Source of the DNA: Eutreptiella sp. 'Long Island Sound 2002'
Lineage: Eukaryota > Euglenozoa > Euglenophyceae > Eutreptiales > Eutreptiaceae
Assembly (NCBI GenBank): GCA_964036045.1
Contig: OZ038384.1
Coordinates: forward strand, 23,613,000-23,676,999
DNA length: 64,000 nt
Direction: 5' to 3'
The notes beneath the pieces were generated by a model. That model saw nothing but the letters and a program-made list of their open reading frames with translations. It was not told the DNA's origin and made no database searches. The position numbers and the translations under genes are program-made. The first letter of the stretch is position 1, and the number at the start of each line of letters is the position of its first letter. This document shows, piece after piece, positions 11,331-22,037 of the stretch.

Positions 11331-11393
11331 ACCTGTCGGTGCCTGAGGGTTGGTTGCTGTTTTATTTAACATTGGCGTATGTGTGAGGGGGGG

Positions 11394-11496
11394 GTTCATA
11401 CGCCACTTTTGTACCGATGAGAATGGTTTCCGATGTCCAGCCTTTTTGCTGTATTGTTTGTCTGTTAGATTTGGCTGTCGCATTGCAACAGCTTAT
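11394..11496 (+). repeat. Dispersed repeat, partial copy 1
   Basis: About 100 bp closely related to the inner part of the repeats at 35197-35448 and 44352-44603. All three share TTCATACGCCACTTTTG-like sequence and the block through TGTCTGTTGGATTTGGC. It starts 60 bp after the RNase H frame of the recombinase element and ends where the tail of LINE A begins, so it marks the flank into which LINE A inserted. Confidence 0.8.
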
Positions 11497-11503
11497 AGGT
11501 TAT

Positions 11504-11521
11504 TATAGGTAGGTAGGTAGG
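11504..11521 (-). repeat. 3' tail of LINE A (TAGG repeats on plus strand)
   Basis: Reads TATAGGTAGGTAGGTAGG on the plus strand, i.e. ACCT repeats at the 3' end of the minus-strand element. The same tail ends LINE B at 22462. Short-repeat tails rather than poly-A are known for several LINE clades. Confidence 0.8.
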
Positions 11522-14162
11522 TCATCTCGGGACTTGGGCTGCCCCGCAGGGGGGTCTTGCCAAGGGGTCTTTGCTCACCCACCCATGGCCCTACTGCACG
11601 TACCCCCACAAAGCGGCTCCCCCACCCTAGGGAAGGGCGCGACGCTGCGAGCAGTAACCTACAGCTGGTTCTGCCCAGAGAGGTAACATATGTTTGACCG
11701 AAGTCTCACATTCCTCTCCTTCAGGCGGATGACACGTGGGGGAGGGTCCCATCGCACACCCTCATCAACCTCCGAATTCTGGGGCCCAGGGGCCGGAAGC
11801 CGGGCCAAAGGTCCTGTCCTGCAGGCACCCCCGTCTGGGTTGGTTTTCAGTAGGCGTGAGGCGACTTGAAGAAGCACTTGCTACGGGACTCGCATGCCGT
11901 GGCGCACACTCACGCCTCCTGACTCGGTTGAGCTTGCGCTCTCTCGGGGGGCCGGGGGTTCGAAGCAGGTCGTTGTGGCTGTTTGGTCGGTCGTGTAATG
12001 GTTCGGTGTAGTTTGTGAATGTTGGCTGGTCAGCTGCGTGATGGTAGATGTTCTGTTTTGTTCGTGGGTGTGGTCGTTGGCGGGCATGGCGCATCATGGC
12101 GTGGCGAATCTGGCGGACGCCGTTCGCGTTTCAACCCGTGCACTCCTGGCTGGTTTGTTGTTGGCCGGCTTGCGTGTGGTCTGTTTACGGTCAGGTCGCG
12201 GCTGCAGGTGCGGTGTGGCTGGTGCGCGGTTGTCTTGGCCGCCTCATGGTCGGCTGGGTTGGCGTGGGTTCCGTCGCGCTGCTGCCGGTGGTCGTATAGC
12301 CGAATGCTGTTTGTGTAGCCGGCACATCCGTTTCCGTGCTGGTTAGCTGTGTCTGGGTTTGTCGAGGTGTAGTGTAGCGTACTTTGTTAACGTTGGTTGG
12401 TCGGGTTCGTAATGACAGACTTGTGGTGTTCTGTTGTGTTCGTGGGTGCCGCAGCCGGCGGGCGTGGCGCACCGAAGTGTTGCCAGCCTGAGAGTGTGTT
12501 GATGTTGTGACCCATGCATGCCTGGGTAGTTTGGTGTTGGCTGGCTTGCGTGTGGTCTGTTTATGGTCATGTCGTGGCTGCTGCAGTGGTTTTGGTGGTG
12601 CATGGTTGTCTTAGCCGCCCCTTGGTCGGCCCTTTTTGGCGTTGGTTCCTTGGCGCCGCAGCGGGCGCTTGCGCGGTCGGATGTTGTAGTTGTCATACCT
12701 GTTTCGTTGTTGGTTGGTAATGTTCCAGTTGCGTTGGGCCGGCATGGTAGATTTTGACTGTGCGCCGCCCCCCCATCGTGGGGGAGAAAAGTAGCGGTAG
12801 TTGGTATGACGGCTGAGAAAAGTTTCTGAATTCGGTACGACCTGCCCTGTCCCGTCCTGGAGGCAGCGTTACACGCACCACCCATCATCTGGTATTTTGC
12901 AGTACCCTTCGGCAGTCCTTTCAGTTTCGCCTGTGCTCTTTATATGTACAGCCCCGTCGGTGGCAAGGCCCCTTTGATCCCCCCTGGTGCATCCCCGTGC
13001 TCCCCATGGGAGCCCCAGGGTGCTGCTCCGGCTCGGTGGTGCGGTGCTTGTGTTCGTGTCTGCCTGCCTGTCGTGTGCCGTATCGCGCCGTGTCTGGCGG
13101 TTAGAGTGGTTCAGCTCGTGCTCTGTTGTCGGGGCGTTCCGTCCGGCACGGCGGGCTGGGCTCGGCGTAACACTCCCATATTCGCCGGCTTGAGCCAGCG
13201 GGCTCGCGGGTCCCGTGTGGCGAGCCCGTGGCCCCTTGCGTGCCCCTGGCGGGGGTCCGGAGGAAGGGAATACCCGTCAGTGTCCAAGCCCCCCTCTCGC
13301 TCCTTGACGCTGTGAACATTTTGGGCTCCGGGGAATGTGTCCCTCGCACCATTCTCACAGGTTACATGTGCCGACTCCGCCCCAGCGTCCCAGGCGTTGG
13401 AATTTTCTTGGAGGAGGTGCGCGCTGGTCCCAGCGGCGCACGTATCCCTTGATTCTTCGCTTGGAAGGTAATGTTCTTGACGACTTCTTGATAACATTCC
13501 CGTGGTCATCGGTCTGGCCGTGGGTCCCGCGTATTTGGCTGGTCGCTTGGCCCGGTCCATCGTGTGTCCGGTCTGCGGGAGAGGGGGGTTAGGTGGAAGG
13601 ACAGGTCCGTGTTGGGCCCCGTCCCTATCTCTGTCGTGGGCGGGTGGCGGGGGTCTGGGGAGCGTGGCCCCCGCCCGGGGGATGTTGGAGAGATTCGTTG
13701 GGTCTTTGTTTGTGTTCGACATCATGGGCTGCTAAGGCTAGCCCATATTCGTTGGGTGTGCGTTGCATGCGCCAGGCAGGTCGACGCCTTTCCCGTCGGC
13801 GTACCTGACCGACAGGTGTTGGTGGAGTGTGTTGCGCGGTCGCGCTTTGTCGGTTTGTACGACGGGGTCCTCCTGGGCAAGGTCAGCTCGCCCCGGGTCG
13901 TCGCGGTTGACGGCGGGTTCTGCAGCCGTTGGTTTGACGCCCCTCGAGGTGATCCCGGGGCCGCCGTATCGTCTTGTCCCTTGCCGATGGGCGGTGCGGG
14001 ATTCGCATCGCGCGTGCGCGGCGGTCTGTCGGCACTGCAGTGCCGGTGGCAGGCTGCGGTGGGCAGGGCACGCGTGTGCCGGGTCGGGTGGGGCGGGGCG
14101 GTCCTGACGGCGTTGCCCCGCGTGTTCATGAGGGTGTGTTCCCGGTTTCGGCTCGGGGTGGC
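11522..14162 (-). other. 3' region of LINE A, mostly non-coding
   Basis: After the protease-like ORF ends at 14163 no conserved domain is visible. The minus-strand frame 13725-13111 (204 codons) is proline- and arginine-rich and may be untranslated. An imperfect tandem duplication occupies 12016-12720. The last ~75 bp before the tail are shared with LINE B, so this is best read as a long 3' untranslated region. Confidence 0.5.
12016..12720. repeat. Imperfect tandem duplication in the 3' region of LINE A
   Basis: Two copies, about 12016-12345 and 12391-12720, share long blocks: GTTGGCTGGTC/GTTGGTTGGTC at the start, GGCTTGCGTGTGGTCTGTTTA, and GGTTGTCTT(G/A)GCCGCC. The period is about 375 bp. 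Divergence is considerable, so this is an old duplication. Confidence 0.75.
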
Positions 14163-15557
14163 TCAGTGCCCTGGGGGGCTTCCCACGCGCCGCACAAGGG
14201 CGCTGCGGAGGGCACTGAGGATTTCGTGCACAAGGGCCGCATGTGCCGCCTGGGCCTCTGTGTCAGTGCGGATGGTGGGCTGCAGTTGTTTGTTCAGCGC
14301 CAGAGCCCGTATCCGGTGGATTGCGAAAGCGGGGCACAGGTCGGGCGCAGTGAGGGTCTCCGCTGTCTGCTCGCGCTGGGTGATGGCCTCCAGCTGCTGC
14401 CGGCCATCCAGTTGGAACCTCCATGTCGCCGACCATACCCTGGTGTGCGGCCAGCGGCGCCGCGCCCACCGCCAGAGGCAGTAGAGGGCATGGCCTGGGT
14501 GCCAGGTGCCGACTGTCCCCGACACGATGGCCGTCAGGGGGTCCGGGGGCTGGCCGTTAAGCAGGGCAGTGGGGCTGTCCGGCAGGTCCGTGGTCGCCGG
14601 CAGCATGAAGTCGACGGCCTCCAGGCTCCAGTGGCTCTCCTGTGGGTGCGGGATGATCCGCAATTGGTAGTAGTGGTCATTGTCCAACACGATCGTGGCG
14701 ATGGTGCTGGGGTCACCTTCGCGCCGCAAAGGCGCTGCGCGTGCCGTCTCTGGGTACCGCTCCGCCATGATCGTGAGGTTACACCCACCGTCGCGGGCTG
14801 TCCTGCTTTCCCATTTCGCCAGGCCTTCCTACGGTGGGATGCGAAGGGTTTCGGCTCTCGGCGGTGGGGCGGCCGGCTCCCGGCCCCCGGTGCTGGGCGC
14901 GGGCCTGGGGTCCGTCGGTGGTGCTATGACCGTGTGTGTTAAGCCAAGGTGTGGGACCCGCACGCCTCCCTGGGCCGGCTGTTGGGTGTTGAACCACCTG
15001 ATCTGCGCTTCAACAAGGTCGTCCGAGATCTGTGTCCCGGGGGTGACGAGCGCTTGGCGCTGCCGCACAAAGATTTCGGTTGTTGCGGCGTGCGGCAGGG
15101 GGACCACGGCGAAGAGCCTGCTCGGGTTGACGTCCTGGGGTTGTTCCCGGAGGGCTGCCACTAGCTCGCGCGATGGTGTGTTGGCGTGGATGCAGTGGAG
15201 CGCCCTCATTTCCCCATCGTCGAAGGGACCAGTCCTCCTCCGCTGCGGTGGCCGGCGGGCTGGGGGGGGCATGGTCTCCCGGTCCTGGTCCGTGGTGGCG
15301 CTAGTCGGGGAGGTGTGTCCTGGAGTGGTGCCTGGGTGTCCCCCAGGCACGTACCCCGTGGAGGGCTGCCGTTGCTCGGGCATCGAGCAGGTTGTGGCGG
15401 CGGGCAGTGGGTCATCAGACTCCTGAGGGTCGCAGATCCTTGTCATTTCTGCGTCCGCCCCTGGGCCGCTCGCGCCGTGCTCCCGTTGTAGCGATGCGCC
15501 CTCCGCGCCCTGGCGCTTTGGCTGTGTTGCAGCTGGCTGGGGAACCCCGTGGTGCAC
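14163..15557 (-). pseudogene. Ulp1/C48-like cysteine protease of LINE A
   Basis: One frame runs from 15557 to 14163 with a single in-frame TAG at about 14829. Before the stop it reads a Ulp1-like entry helix (SDDLVEAQIRWFN) after a low-complexity N-terminus. After it come DNDHYYQLRI with the putative catalytic His (about 14675), WSLEAVDF with Asp (about 14612), and QREQTAETLTAPDLCPAFAI with Gln and Cys (about 14336). This is the H-D-Q-C order of Ulp1-type proteases that remove SUMO or ubiquitin-like modifiers; the usual CG is CP here. LINE B has a matching region that also shows CP. The start codon is uncertain because coding may join the upstream disordered region. The function in the retroelement is unknown: polyprotein processing and removal of host modifiers are both possible. 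Confidence 0.6.
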
Positions 15558-16265
15558 GGGCCAAGTTGGTTGGGTGGTCGGTGCCCGTCTCCGGGACCGG
15601 TGTCATTGCGCCCTGCTCGCGTGGGGGGGGTGTTGGGGGGGCTTTCCCCCCACCCCTTGCGCAGGCCTTTGGTCGGCCGCGGGCTCCCTTGGCCGTGTGT
15701 CCGTGGCGTGTTGTCCCCTTGGCAGCGGGTCGGCGGCCGATCCTGGGAGGGAGGTGGCGGATGAGCTGGACGCTCCGTCTGCTGCCCGGCAGGGGCCCGT
15801 GTGAAGCGCTGCCTGCCGCTTGCGCTCAGCTGGCGTGGGAATGGTGGGGATGTGCGCCCGTTTGGTGCCGGACCTCTTGGATCGGCGCCGGGGATCGATG
15901 GTAGATGATGTCTGTTGGGCGCGGGGGTCGTTGGGACCTCCATGGTCTCTGTCCGTATCCTCATGGAAGACGACTCAGGAGGCGGTGTGCGGCTGTGGCG
16001 ACGGGAGCGGCTAGGGTTTCTTGTCTCCTGGCGCTGCTCCGGCGTGCTGCCTTGCATCCCCGAGGTGTGATGACTGCCTGGGCCCCTCTGCGGGGCGAAC
16101 AGTCGTAGGGGGCTTCTGTACGTGCCAGAGGGGGAACCCATTCAGGGCGGTAGCCCCCGTTTGCGTTCTGGGGAGTTACGGCGCGCCGCCTGTCTGAGAG
16201 GTCCCGGGACGTCTTGGGACCGCTGGCGCCCGTGGCCTGAGGCGTGCCCTTGGTAGTACGGGGAC
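15443..16265 (-). pseudogene. Disordered linker region of LINE A ORF3
   Basis: The minus-strand frame from 16141 to 15443 is proline-, serine- and arginine-rich without a fold. Just upstream, the sequence up to 16265 continues in frame across the LTR-element insertion into the conserved segment 18870-19330 (reading ...NIWDIPG then SPYYQGHASG). A stop (about 16142) ends that frame. It probably links the conserved helical segment to the Ulp1-like domain in the original protein. Confidence 0.4.
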
Positions 16266-16565
16266 TGTTATGCCCTTTGTTTAGTGGGTGACACTTTGAA
16301 GTAATCTATCTCTGCTCCGACAACCAGGAATCCTCTGATACCCCAATCCCAAAGTGCAGCGCCAATACTGATAATACCCACAAGGACAATGTCCTGACAG
16401 CAAATAAGTCCAATCACATGGGTGTCTGCGAATAGCATAGATAACAATGAATAATTATACAATCTGATAATTTCAGATCCCAAATCCGACGTGAAACAAC
16501 GGTAACACTTTATCTCGGATACTGCACAAGCGACGACTCTGCAGAAGGCAGTCTGGCCCATCACA
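16266..16565 (-). repeat. 3' LTR of the LTR retrotransposon
   Basis: TG...CA repeat nearly identical to 18570-18869. It differs at GTGGGTGAC versus GTGGGGGAC, ATTTCAG versus ATCCCAG, and ATCTCGG versus ATATCGG. It is the 3' LTR because the G-rich polypurine tract adjoins it on the minus strand. Confidence 0.93.
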
Positions 16566-16574
16566 CCCCCCCCC
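16566..16574 (-). promoter_or_regulatory. Polypurine tract of the LTR retrotransposon
   Basis: Nine C on the plus strand, reading TCTTGTG followed by G9 on the minus strand, directly before the 3' LTR. In LTR elements this purine tract primes plus-strand DNA synthesis, and it fixes the orientation of this element. Confidence 0.75.
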
Positions 16575-17547
16575 ACAAGACCCGACACCAGGGTGGAGGG
16601 GATGAAAACGAAGTAGGCATGGGCCAGAGTGCCCTAGGACACAAGAACGGAACACTGAAGCGTGCCCACACGCAACTTACAACACGGTTGCCCCTCCTGG
16701 CACCACACAGGCTCGCACAAACCCAGCAAGTCGGCAACGCACACCCGCGCTCAAACTACCCCGGCACCACACACCACGGGGCGATCATCCCCGGCAGCGG
16801 CGCGCGCACAAGCAGCACACTGGCACCAAGTGGCGCGCCCACACAGAACGGGCAGGCAACTCCTGGCGCGCACATGGCACAAGCAACCCATGCAGACGCC
16901 CGAATGTCACTGCAGACCGGGAGGACACTGAAACTGACAGTCAAAATAGACTGTGTGACACCCGCTGACGGACGATCTTGCTAAAAAAACAGAGGTCTGG
17001 CCCGCAATTTCACTGAAAAGAACAGAGATGGCCGCTACTGTACATAGGGACCGCCAACTGGCAGACGTGTAGCCGAACATCCAAATGTTGCACGGATGAA
17101 GGGTGGGATGAGGCCATAGGCCTAGCATCATTTTCAGAACTCTCTGATGGCCGCAATGGCTGCCCTGACCCCGCAGCCAACCAAAGATGTACCTAAAAAA
17201 CCTGCAGAGCGAAAGGGCACAAACACTGTCCAGCACACCAAAAAACTGCACGGCATACTTCAAAACATCGGTGGACAGAGCAAAGAAGATGGGAGCGACC
17301 CAGCGAAAACCGAGGGCAGCCCTCAGGAGTTCATGGCAGGAGTGGGGCCGAAGGCCTAGCACTGAGTTGAAGATGTTGCACCCAGACAGGGACAAAAACA
17401 GCATATCAAACCTTCAAGATGGCCATATATACAACTCAGGCTGAAAGCACAGACATTGGTGTAGTGAGGCCACAGGCCTAGCACTAATTCCGACAGTGAA
17501 TACCAAAACTGTGACAAAACAGAAAGACAAACAGGTAGCAACAGGCG
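16575..17547. other. Non-coding interior of the LTR retrotransposon
   Basis: No domain is visible. A motif close to GAGGCC(A)NAGGCCTAGCA occurs three times, ending near 17129, 17360 and 17482, and gives the repeated LGLWPH/LGLRPH peptides seen in the minus-strand frames. It may be a structural or packaging RNA repeat. Confidence 0.45.
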
Positions 17548-18570
17548 TTAAACCTTCAAAGGCCTCCGTCCCTTGCGTGTACCCCTGTGGGTCTTTTTAC
17601 TGGGCCCCAGAGCAGGCTGCATCCCTGCTGGTGCCGATGCAGGCGCCGGCGGTGGCGCTGATGCTGGCGGCAGCGTCGCTGGCGGATCTGGCGAAGATAG
17701 AGGTGGCGAAGTTGCCAACAACCAGGGAGATGGCGCCGAAGACAAGGCCGCGACAGAAGCAGGCAGCTTCGCTGGAGGTGTGGACGCTGAGAAAGGCAAC
17801 GCTGCTGATAGCGCTGACGAGGACGGTGTCGCTGCTGATGGTGTCGACGAACAAGGCGTCGGAGAGTTGGAGGGCTGCGCTGCAGAACTCCTTTGTGTCG
17901 TCGATGTCGCTGCAGGTGCTGGACTTGGAGAAAGCAACGACCTCAGGGACCCCTGCAGCGCTGTGCCTGATGTTGACCTCGGCGACGCGGATGAAGGTGC
18001 TGATCGGGCTGCAGAGAGGACGAAGGCCTCGTGGTCGTCGTCAGTCACAGCCTCTGCCCTAGGCCGTGATGATGGCGCCGCCAACAGCCGCTGACACTTC
18101 CTGAGAAAATCACAGCGAAGGTCGGTAGAGCCAAACTGTTCGCAACCCATGACATCCAGCCGCTGCTCAGCCTCGTGCTCAAAAAGCTCACGAACGGCAG
18201 TTTCCCACGGCGACTCAGCCCTCAGCGGTTGTAACTTTGCCTCCAACCGCAGAAGGGTAGCCTTGCTAGATGATATGAGGCGCTCTCGATCCTGCTCAAA
18301 GTGATGTGGGTGAGTCGAGTGCCGATGAAGGTCTCAGGCAAACGACTCCTTACACTGTGCGGGATTGAGCTCCAAGTGATCAAGCTTGTTCCAACGGCCC
18401 TCCTCCCATAAACGCTTCTGCAGAGCCAACCTCTCTGCTGACAACTTTCGAGCCGCAGTCTCCGGATTGACGGCTACAGCTGCCACCATGCAGGCTACAC
18501 GGGCCGCCACTGGTGACTCCTCCTCTGGGTGAACGGATCCCTGAACCCATGAACACGGATTTGCTGTCAT
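17548..18570 (-). CDS. Single ORF of the LTR retrotransposon, one in-frame TGA
   Basis: Translation can start at an ATG whose A is the last base of the 5' LTR (18570) and runs in one frame to 17548, broken only by a TGA at 18334-18336 (FA-stop-DLHRH). The N-terminal ~80 residues are helical and acidic/basic (AARKLSAERLALQKRLWEE). Around the stop lies a Cys/His-rich stretch (CKESFA, then HRHSTHPHHF). Next comes a helical segment (ETAVRELFEHEAEQRLDVMG), then a Ser/Pro/Ala-rich low-complexity tail ending in a basic cluster (KKTHRGTRKGRR). I do not recognise the family. A gag-like or captured host protein is possible; there are no protease or RT motifs. The TGA could be a CGA-to-TGA mutation. Confidence 0.55.
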
Positions 18571-18869
18571 GTTATGCCCTTTGTTTAGTGGGGGACACTT
18601 TGAAGTAATCTATCTCTGCTCCGACAACCAGGAATCCTCTGATACCCCAATCCCAAAGTGCAGCGCCAATACTGATAATACCCACAAGGACAATGTCCTG
18701 ACAGCAAATAAGTCCAATCACATGGGTGTCTGCGAATAGCATAGATAACAATGAATAATTATACAATCTGATAATCCCAGATCCCAAATCCGACGTGAAA
18801 CAACGGTAACACTTTATATCGGATACTGCACAAGCGACGACTCTGCAGAAGGCAGTCTGGCCCATCACA
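18570..18869 (-). repeat. 5' LTR of the LTR retrotransposon
   Basis: Pairs with 16266-16565. On the minus strand it starts TGTGATGGG and ends CATAACA. It should carry the promoter; I see no unambiguous TATA signal, although the central part is AT-rich. Confidence 0.93.
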
Positions 18870-19330
18870 GGGACCCAGGGATGTCCCAGATGTTGTGCTG
18901 TTGCATGGCCGTGCAGATGCGCAGGGCTGCGCGCTGGTGCCATTGCCAGTGCAGTCCGTTCATTTCATCCGGGCTGTAGGCCCCCATATGCGCCATGAGC
19001 CGGGTGGCCACATTGTGCCATTAGCCGGGCTGGTTCATGGTGGCAGGGGGCGTGTGCCCCGTCCGATGCCTGACTGGGATGTCTGCCATGGTGCGGGTTC
19101 CCTCCGCGAGGCGGCGGGACCGCGAAGTAAGCAGCCATCGGATGCGGACTGCCAGGGCGAGCTGCTCCTCTGTGGTGAGCCTGTCGATCCATAGGCCCAG
19201 GTCTCTGGCCGCCGTCTGTCCCGCGTGGTCACTGGGGCGGCTGGCGTCGCCTTCCAAGCGTTCGTAGTCCAGATGCCCCCGCCCCCAGGGCGGGGCGGTC
19301 CCCGGTGGTGGGCCGGTGCGCTCACTAGCG
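18870..19330 (-). pseudogene. Conserved helical segment of LINE A ORF3
   Basis: The minus-strand frame reads a well-formed helical protein (DLGLWIDRLTTEEQLALAV, RWLLTSRSRRLAEG), passes one in-frame stop near 19022 and continues (MAHMGAYSPDEMNGLHWQW, ALRICTAMQQHNIWDIPG) to the LTR-element insertion site. It resumes at 16265. No known domain is recognised. It sits between the disordered region and the protease-like region of ORF3. Confidence 0.45.
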
Positions 19331-19618
19331 GTGTTGGTGCCCGCCTACACGCGCGTCCCTCCCCGGGCGCCGCGCTCGTCCGGGGTCTGGTCTGCTGCTC
19401 CGCTCGCAGTCACGTGCCTCTCACCTGTAGCGGCAGGGGTGTGCCCTCCGCATGGTCGCGTCATGGCTCCGGGCGGACGCGTGGTGCTGCCTACATTGGG
19501 ACCGTGTGAGGGCCACTCATGCAGGACTCCATGAAGGCATGGAAAGAGTCTTTGTCGCGGTTGTGTCTGCTGGTCAAATTTCTTTTGCCGGCCGCGCGCT
19601 GGGGCACGTCGGGTGTGG

Positions 19619-21922
19619 TTACCCGGGGCTCTGACTGCGTGCGGGTTGCAGGAGGACCCCGTGGCGGCGTCCCCGCCGGCGCGTTTCCGTCGGCGTGATG
19701 CGCCGGGTTCGCATAGGGGGCGGCCTCCGCGCGACTTGCGGAGGGTGCCCCATGGGCTGATGGTGGGTGGAGGCCGGCCTCATGCCCGGTGTCCCGTATT
19801 GGTTCCTCAGGTTCCGTACCAGGTTGGCCAGCGGTCGATTCCTTGCCGCTTCCGTGTACCGCCATGCTCGGTGGGTCGGCAAGCTGTAGTGCTGGCTGGT
19901 CCACTCCCCCGATGGGTGTCCCTGCTGGTGGCGGTGTTTCTGTCCGCTGTGGGGGTCCCCCCATTTCCTCCGCGTCCACCGTGGGCTCCTCGCGTTGTGG
20001 CTGGGTTGGCATGCGGACGGCTTGGCTGCGTTGTCCGCCGGTTGCGCCGCCTCTCCGGCGTGGCCTTCCGACACCGGCGGCGTCCCGGGCTGGCTTTCCA
20101 GGCCTGAGTACCGCCGGGCGTCAGTCAGGACGGTGATCTGTGCCGCGTCTGGATCCGGGTCCGGGTTGGGGGCCGGGCGACCGGGAGATGACGGTTCTGT
20201 GGGCCGTACCGCAAGCCCGGCTGGTGGGGCGTAGTGCCGCTCGGACGCCGGTTCGGCTTGTGCTATGGCCGGCAGGTACCCCGGGGCTGCTGTGCTGGAC
20301 GTCGCCGGAGCCTGGGGATCTGGGCCCTCGGTGGGGTTGTGGGTGTGGCAGTGCACGGTGTTGGAGGGCTGGGTGCTTGTGGTGTCGGCCCGGGCAGCAG
20401 CACGTGCCTGCGTGGGGGGGTCTTCTGGCGACGCATATGCTGGGCCCCAGATCGGCCGGTCAGGTGTGCCATGGCGTGGGCGGGGCTCCGGGTGGGCCTG
20501 TGTCGCTGCTGCCCGGCTGGCTGCCCGCTGGTGACCGTGTGTGGACGCGCCGGGTGGTGTTTGGGGTTGCGGGGCCGGGCTTCCTGTGGGGCTCGGGGCC
20601 AGGTCCATGTGCGGGTGTGTGGCGCCAGGGGGTTGCTCGGGTCGGGTGCCCACCTCCCCCGTATGCGTGGGGCTGGGCAGGGCTCTGCTCCCGGCAGGTG
20701 ACGCCCGGTGCCCCTGGATCCTTGTGGCCACGTGGTGTTGTGGTTGGTATCGTTCTGCCGCCCGTTTGGACGCACGCTCTTGTGGGGGGCTCTGTGGCGC
20801 GCCGGCCCTCGATGGTGCCGGAGCGTGCGTAGTCCGCGTGGCGTCGGCGGCGTGCTGTCGGTGTGGTGTGGTGACGGGTGCTTGGGGGGCGGGGGTGGAC
20901 GGGCCGGAGGACGCGGAGGCCGTTGGTCCTTGCAGTGCGCCGACATCCGATGGTGCCAGGGCGCGTACACTTGTGGCCCTGGTCGCTGCTGTGGCGTGGG
21001 ACCGGGGTGGGAGAATGGTGATGGTCGCAGTTCTCCGGGAGGAGGAGGAGGAGCTGTGGTGCTGGGCACCTCCGGCCATCATCCTGGCCACTGCCGCATT
21101 GCCGTACCTGCCCGGCTGCAGTGGCGGGACGTGCGGCTGTTGGGCGCGCCGTGCCAATGGTTGGAGGCTGCGGGGGAGGGGTATGCCCCTCGATGTGAGA
21201 TGAGCTGCCATCAGCCTCTCGGTCGCCCCCTCGGTCATGGCCCCGCTGCAGCGGAAAAACTCCCCCCATTCAAGACCATGGGCGCCTCGGAAGATGCCCA
21301 TCGCCCATTCTGCATCCCCCACCAGCCAGCCGAAGGCGAACGGGAGGCGGGTGGTGAGGGTGACGACGGTGGTGCAGTAGTTGTTGAGGTTCATGTGGGT
21401 GATGGGGCCCTAACTGTGTGGCAGATTGCCAACAGGGGGTAGACTGCCCCGTGGCGCATCGTCGTAATGTTCGTAGTCGGGGAGGTAAACCATGGGGCCC
21501 GCCCCCTCGGTTCGCAGCGCCCATGTTGGTGCGCGCCAGGGGGGGCGGGGTGGCGGTGTTGCCGGTTCCTCGTCGGTGAGGACATCGAACCACTCAACGT
21601 CGGGGCTGCCCCCCCCCGCGCCATTGTTCCAGACATTTTGATGGATCAGGGTGCGCAGTGTGTGGAGCGTGAGGTCTTCGACTTGTGTTTCTCGCGGCGG
21701 CGGAACTGTGCAGAGTCGATGCGGTCGTCGGCAAAGCGGGCATGACCACAAGTTTGTGATGCACAGGCTGCAGAACCAGTGCAGCTGCTCGCTGGCGCCG
21801 CAGCCGACGTCATGCCCACAGAGCGGAACGCCGTCTTCGTCGTCCACCTCCCAGCAGACTCCGTACGGGTTTCCCGGCCGCGGATGTGGAGCTTCACCTT
21901 CGGGCATTCTGAGGAGAGGCAT
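19619..21922 (-). pseudogene. LINE A ORF3, N-terminal part with RING-like finger
   Basis: Opens at an ATG (about 21922) shortly after ORF2 ends (about 22040) and stays in one frame to 19619, with a single TAG at about 21410. Residues ~23-64 form a RING-like cluster at 21730-21860: C-x11-C-x-H-x3-C-x6-H-x2-C-x2-C-x6-C-x2-C, ending HWFCSLCITNLWSCPLCR. RING fingers usually recruit E2 enzymes for ubiquitin transfer, but the first CxxC pair is incomplete. After the TAG comes a hydrophobic-helical stretch (TTRLPFAFGWLVGDAEWAMG), then ~450 residues of Pro/His/Thr/Ala-rich low complexity. LINE B has the same order at 28560-26470. Function is inferred only from the cysteine pattern. Confidence 0.55.
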
Positions 21923-22037
21923 TGTTCGCGGGACGATCGGGCCTCCATACGGGAGGGAGTGCGCGTGCCCCGCTGTAGTGCGGCGTGGTGGGTGCGACGG
22001 CAGTTGCCTGGTGGTTACCGCGTGCCCGTGTGTGCGG

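Larger units (their letters stand above)
4147..11393 (+). mobile_element. Decayed tyrosine-recombinase retroelement (DIRS/VIPER-like)
   Basis: The order of domains on the plus strand is Ulp1-like protease (4156-4908), gag-like proline-rich region (to 5814), a 2.5-kb AT-rich interruption, tyrosine recombinase (about 8300-9740), RT (9735-10458) and RNase H (10461-11330). Recombinase followed by RT and RNase H, without an integrase or an AP endonuclease, is the arrangement known for VIPER/DIRS-type elements. All frames carry stops or frameshifts and several catalytic residues are lost, so this copy is dead. I did not find convincing terminal repeats, so both outer limits are estimated from composition and from where coding sequence stops. 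Confidence 0.72.
16266..18869 (-). mobile_element. Non-autonomous LTR retrotransposon, complete
   Basis: Two 300-bp direct repeats (16266-16565 and 18570-18869) begin TG and end CA. They differ at only about 4 positions and are flanked by a perfect 5-bp duplication GGGAC (16261-16265 and 18870-18874). A nine-G polypurine tract abuts the left repeat when read on the minus strand, so transcription runs right to left. The 2-kb interior carries one interrupted ORF and no RT, integrase or protease, so it must rely on enzymes from a relative. I could not recognise a tRNA primer-binding site next to the 5' repeat. It lies inside ORF3 of LINE A and is young by repeat identity. Confidence 0.93.

Noticed and set aside
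18545-18569. tRNA primer-binding site next to the 5' LTR.
   Set aside because: The sequence after the LTR does not start TGG and I could not match it to a tRNA 3' end, so I did not annotate it.
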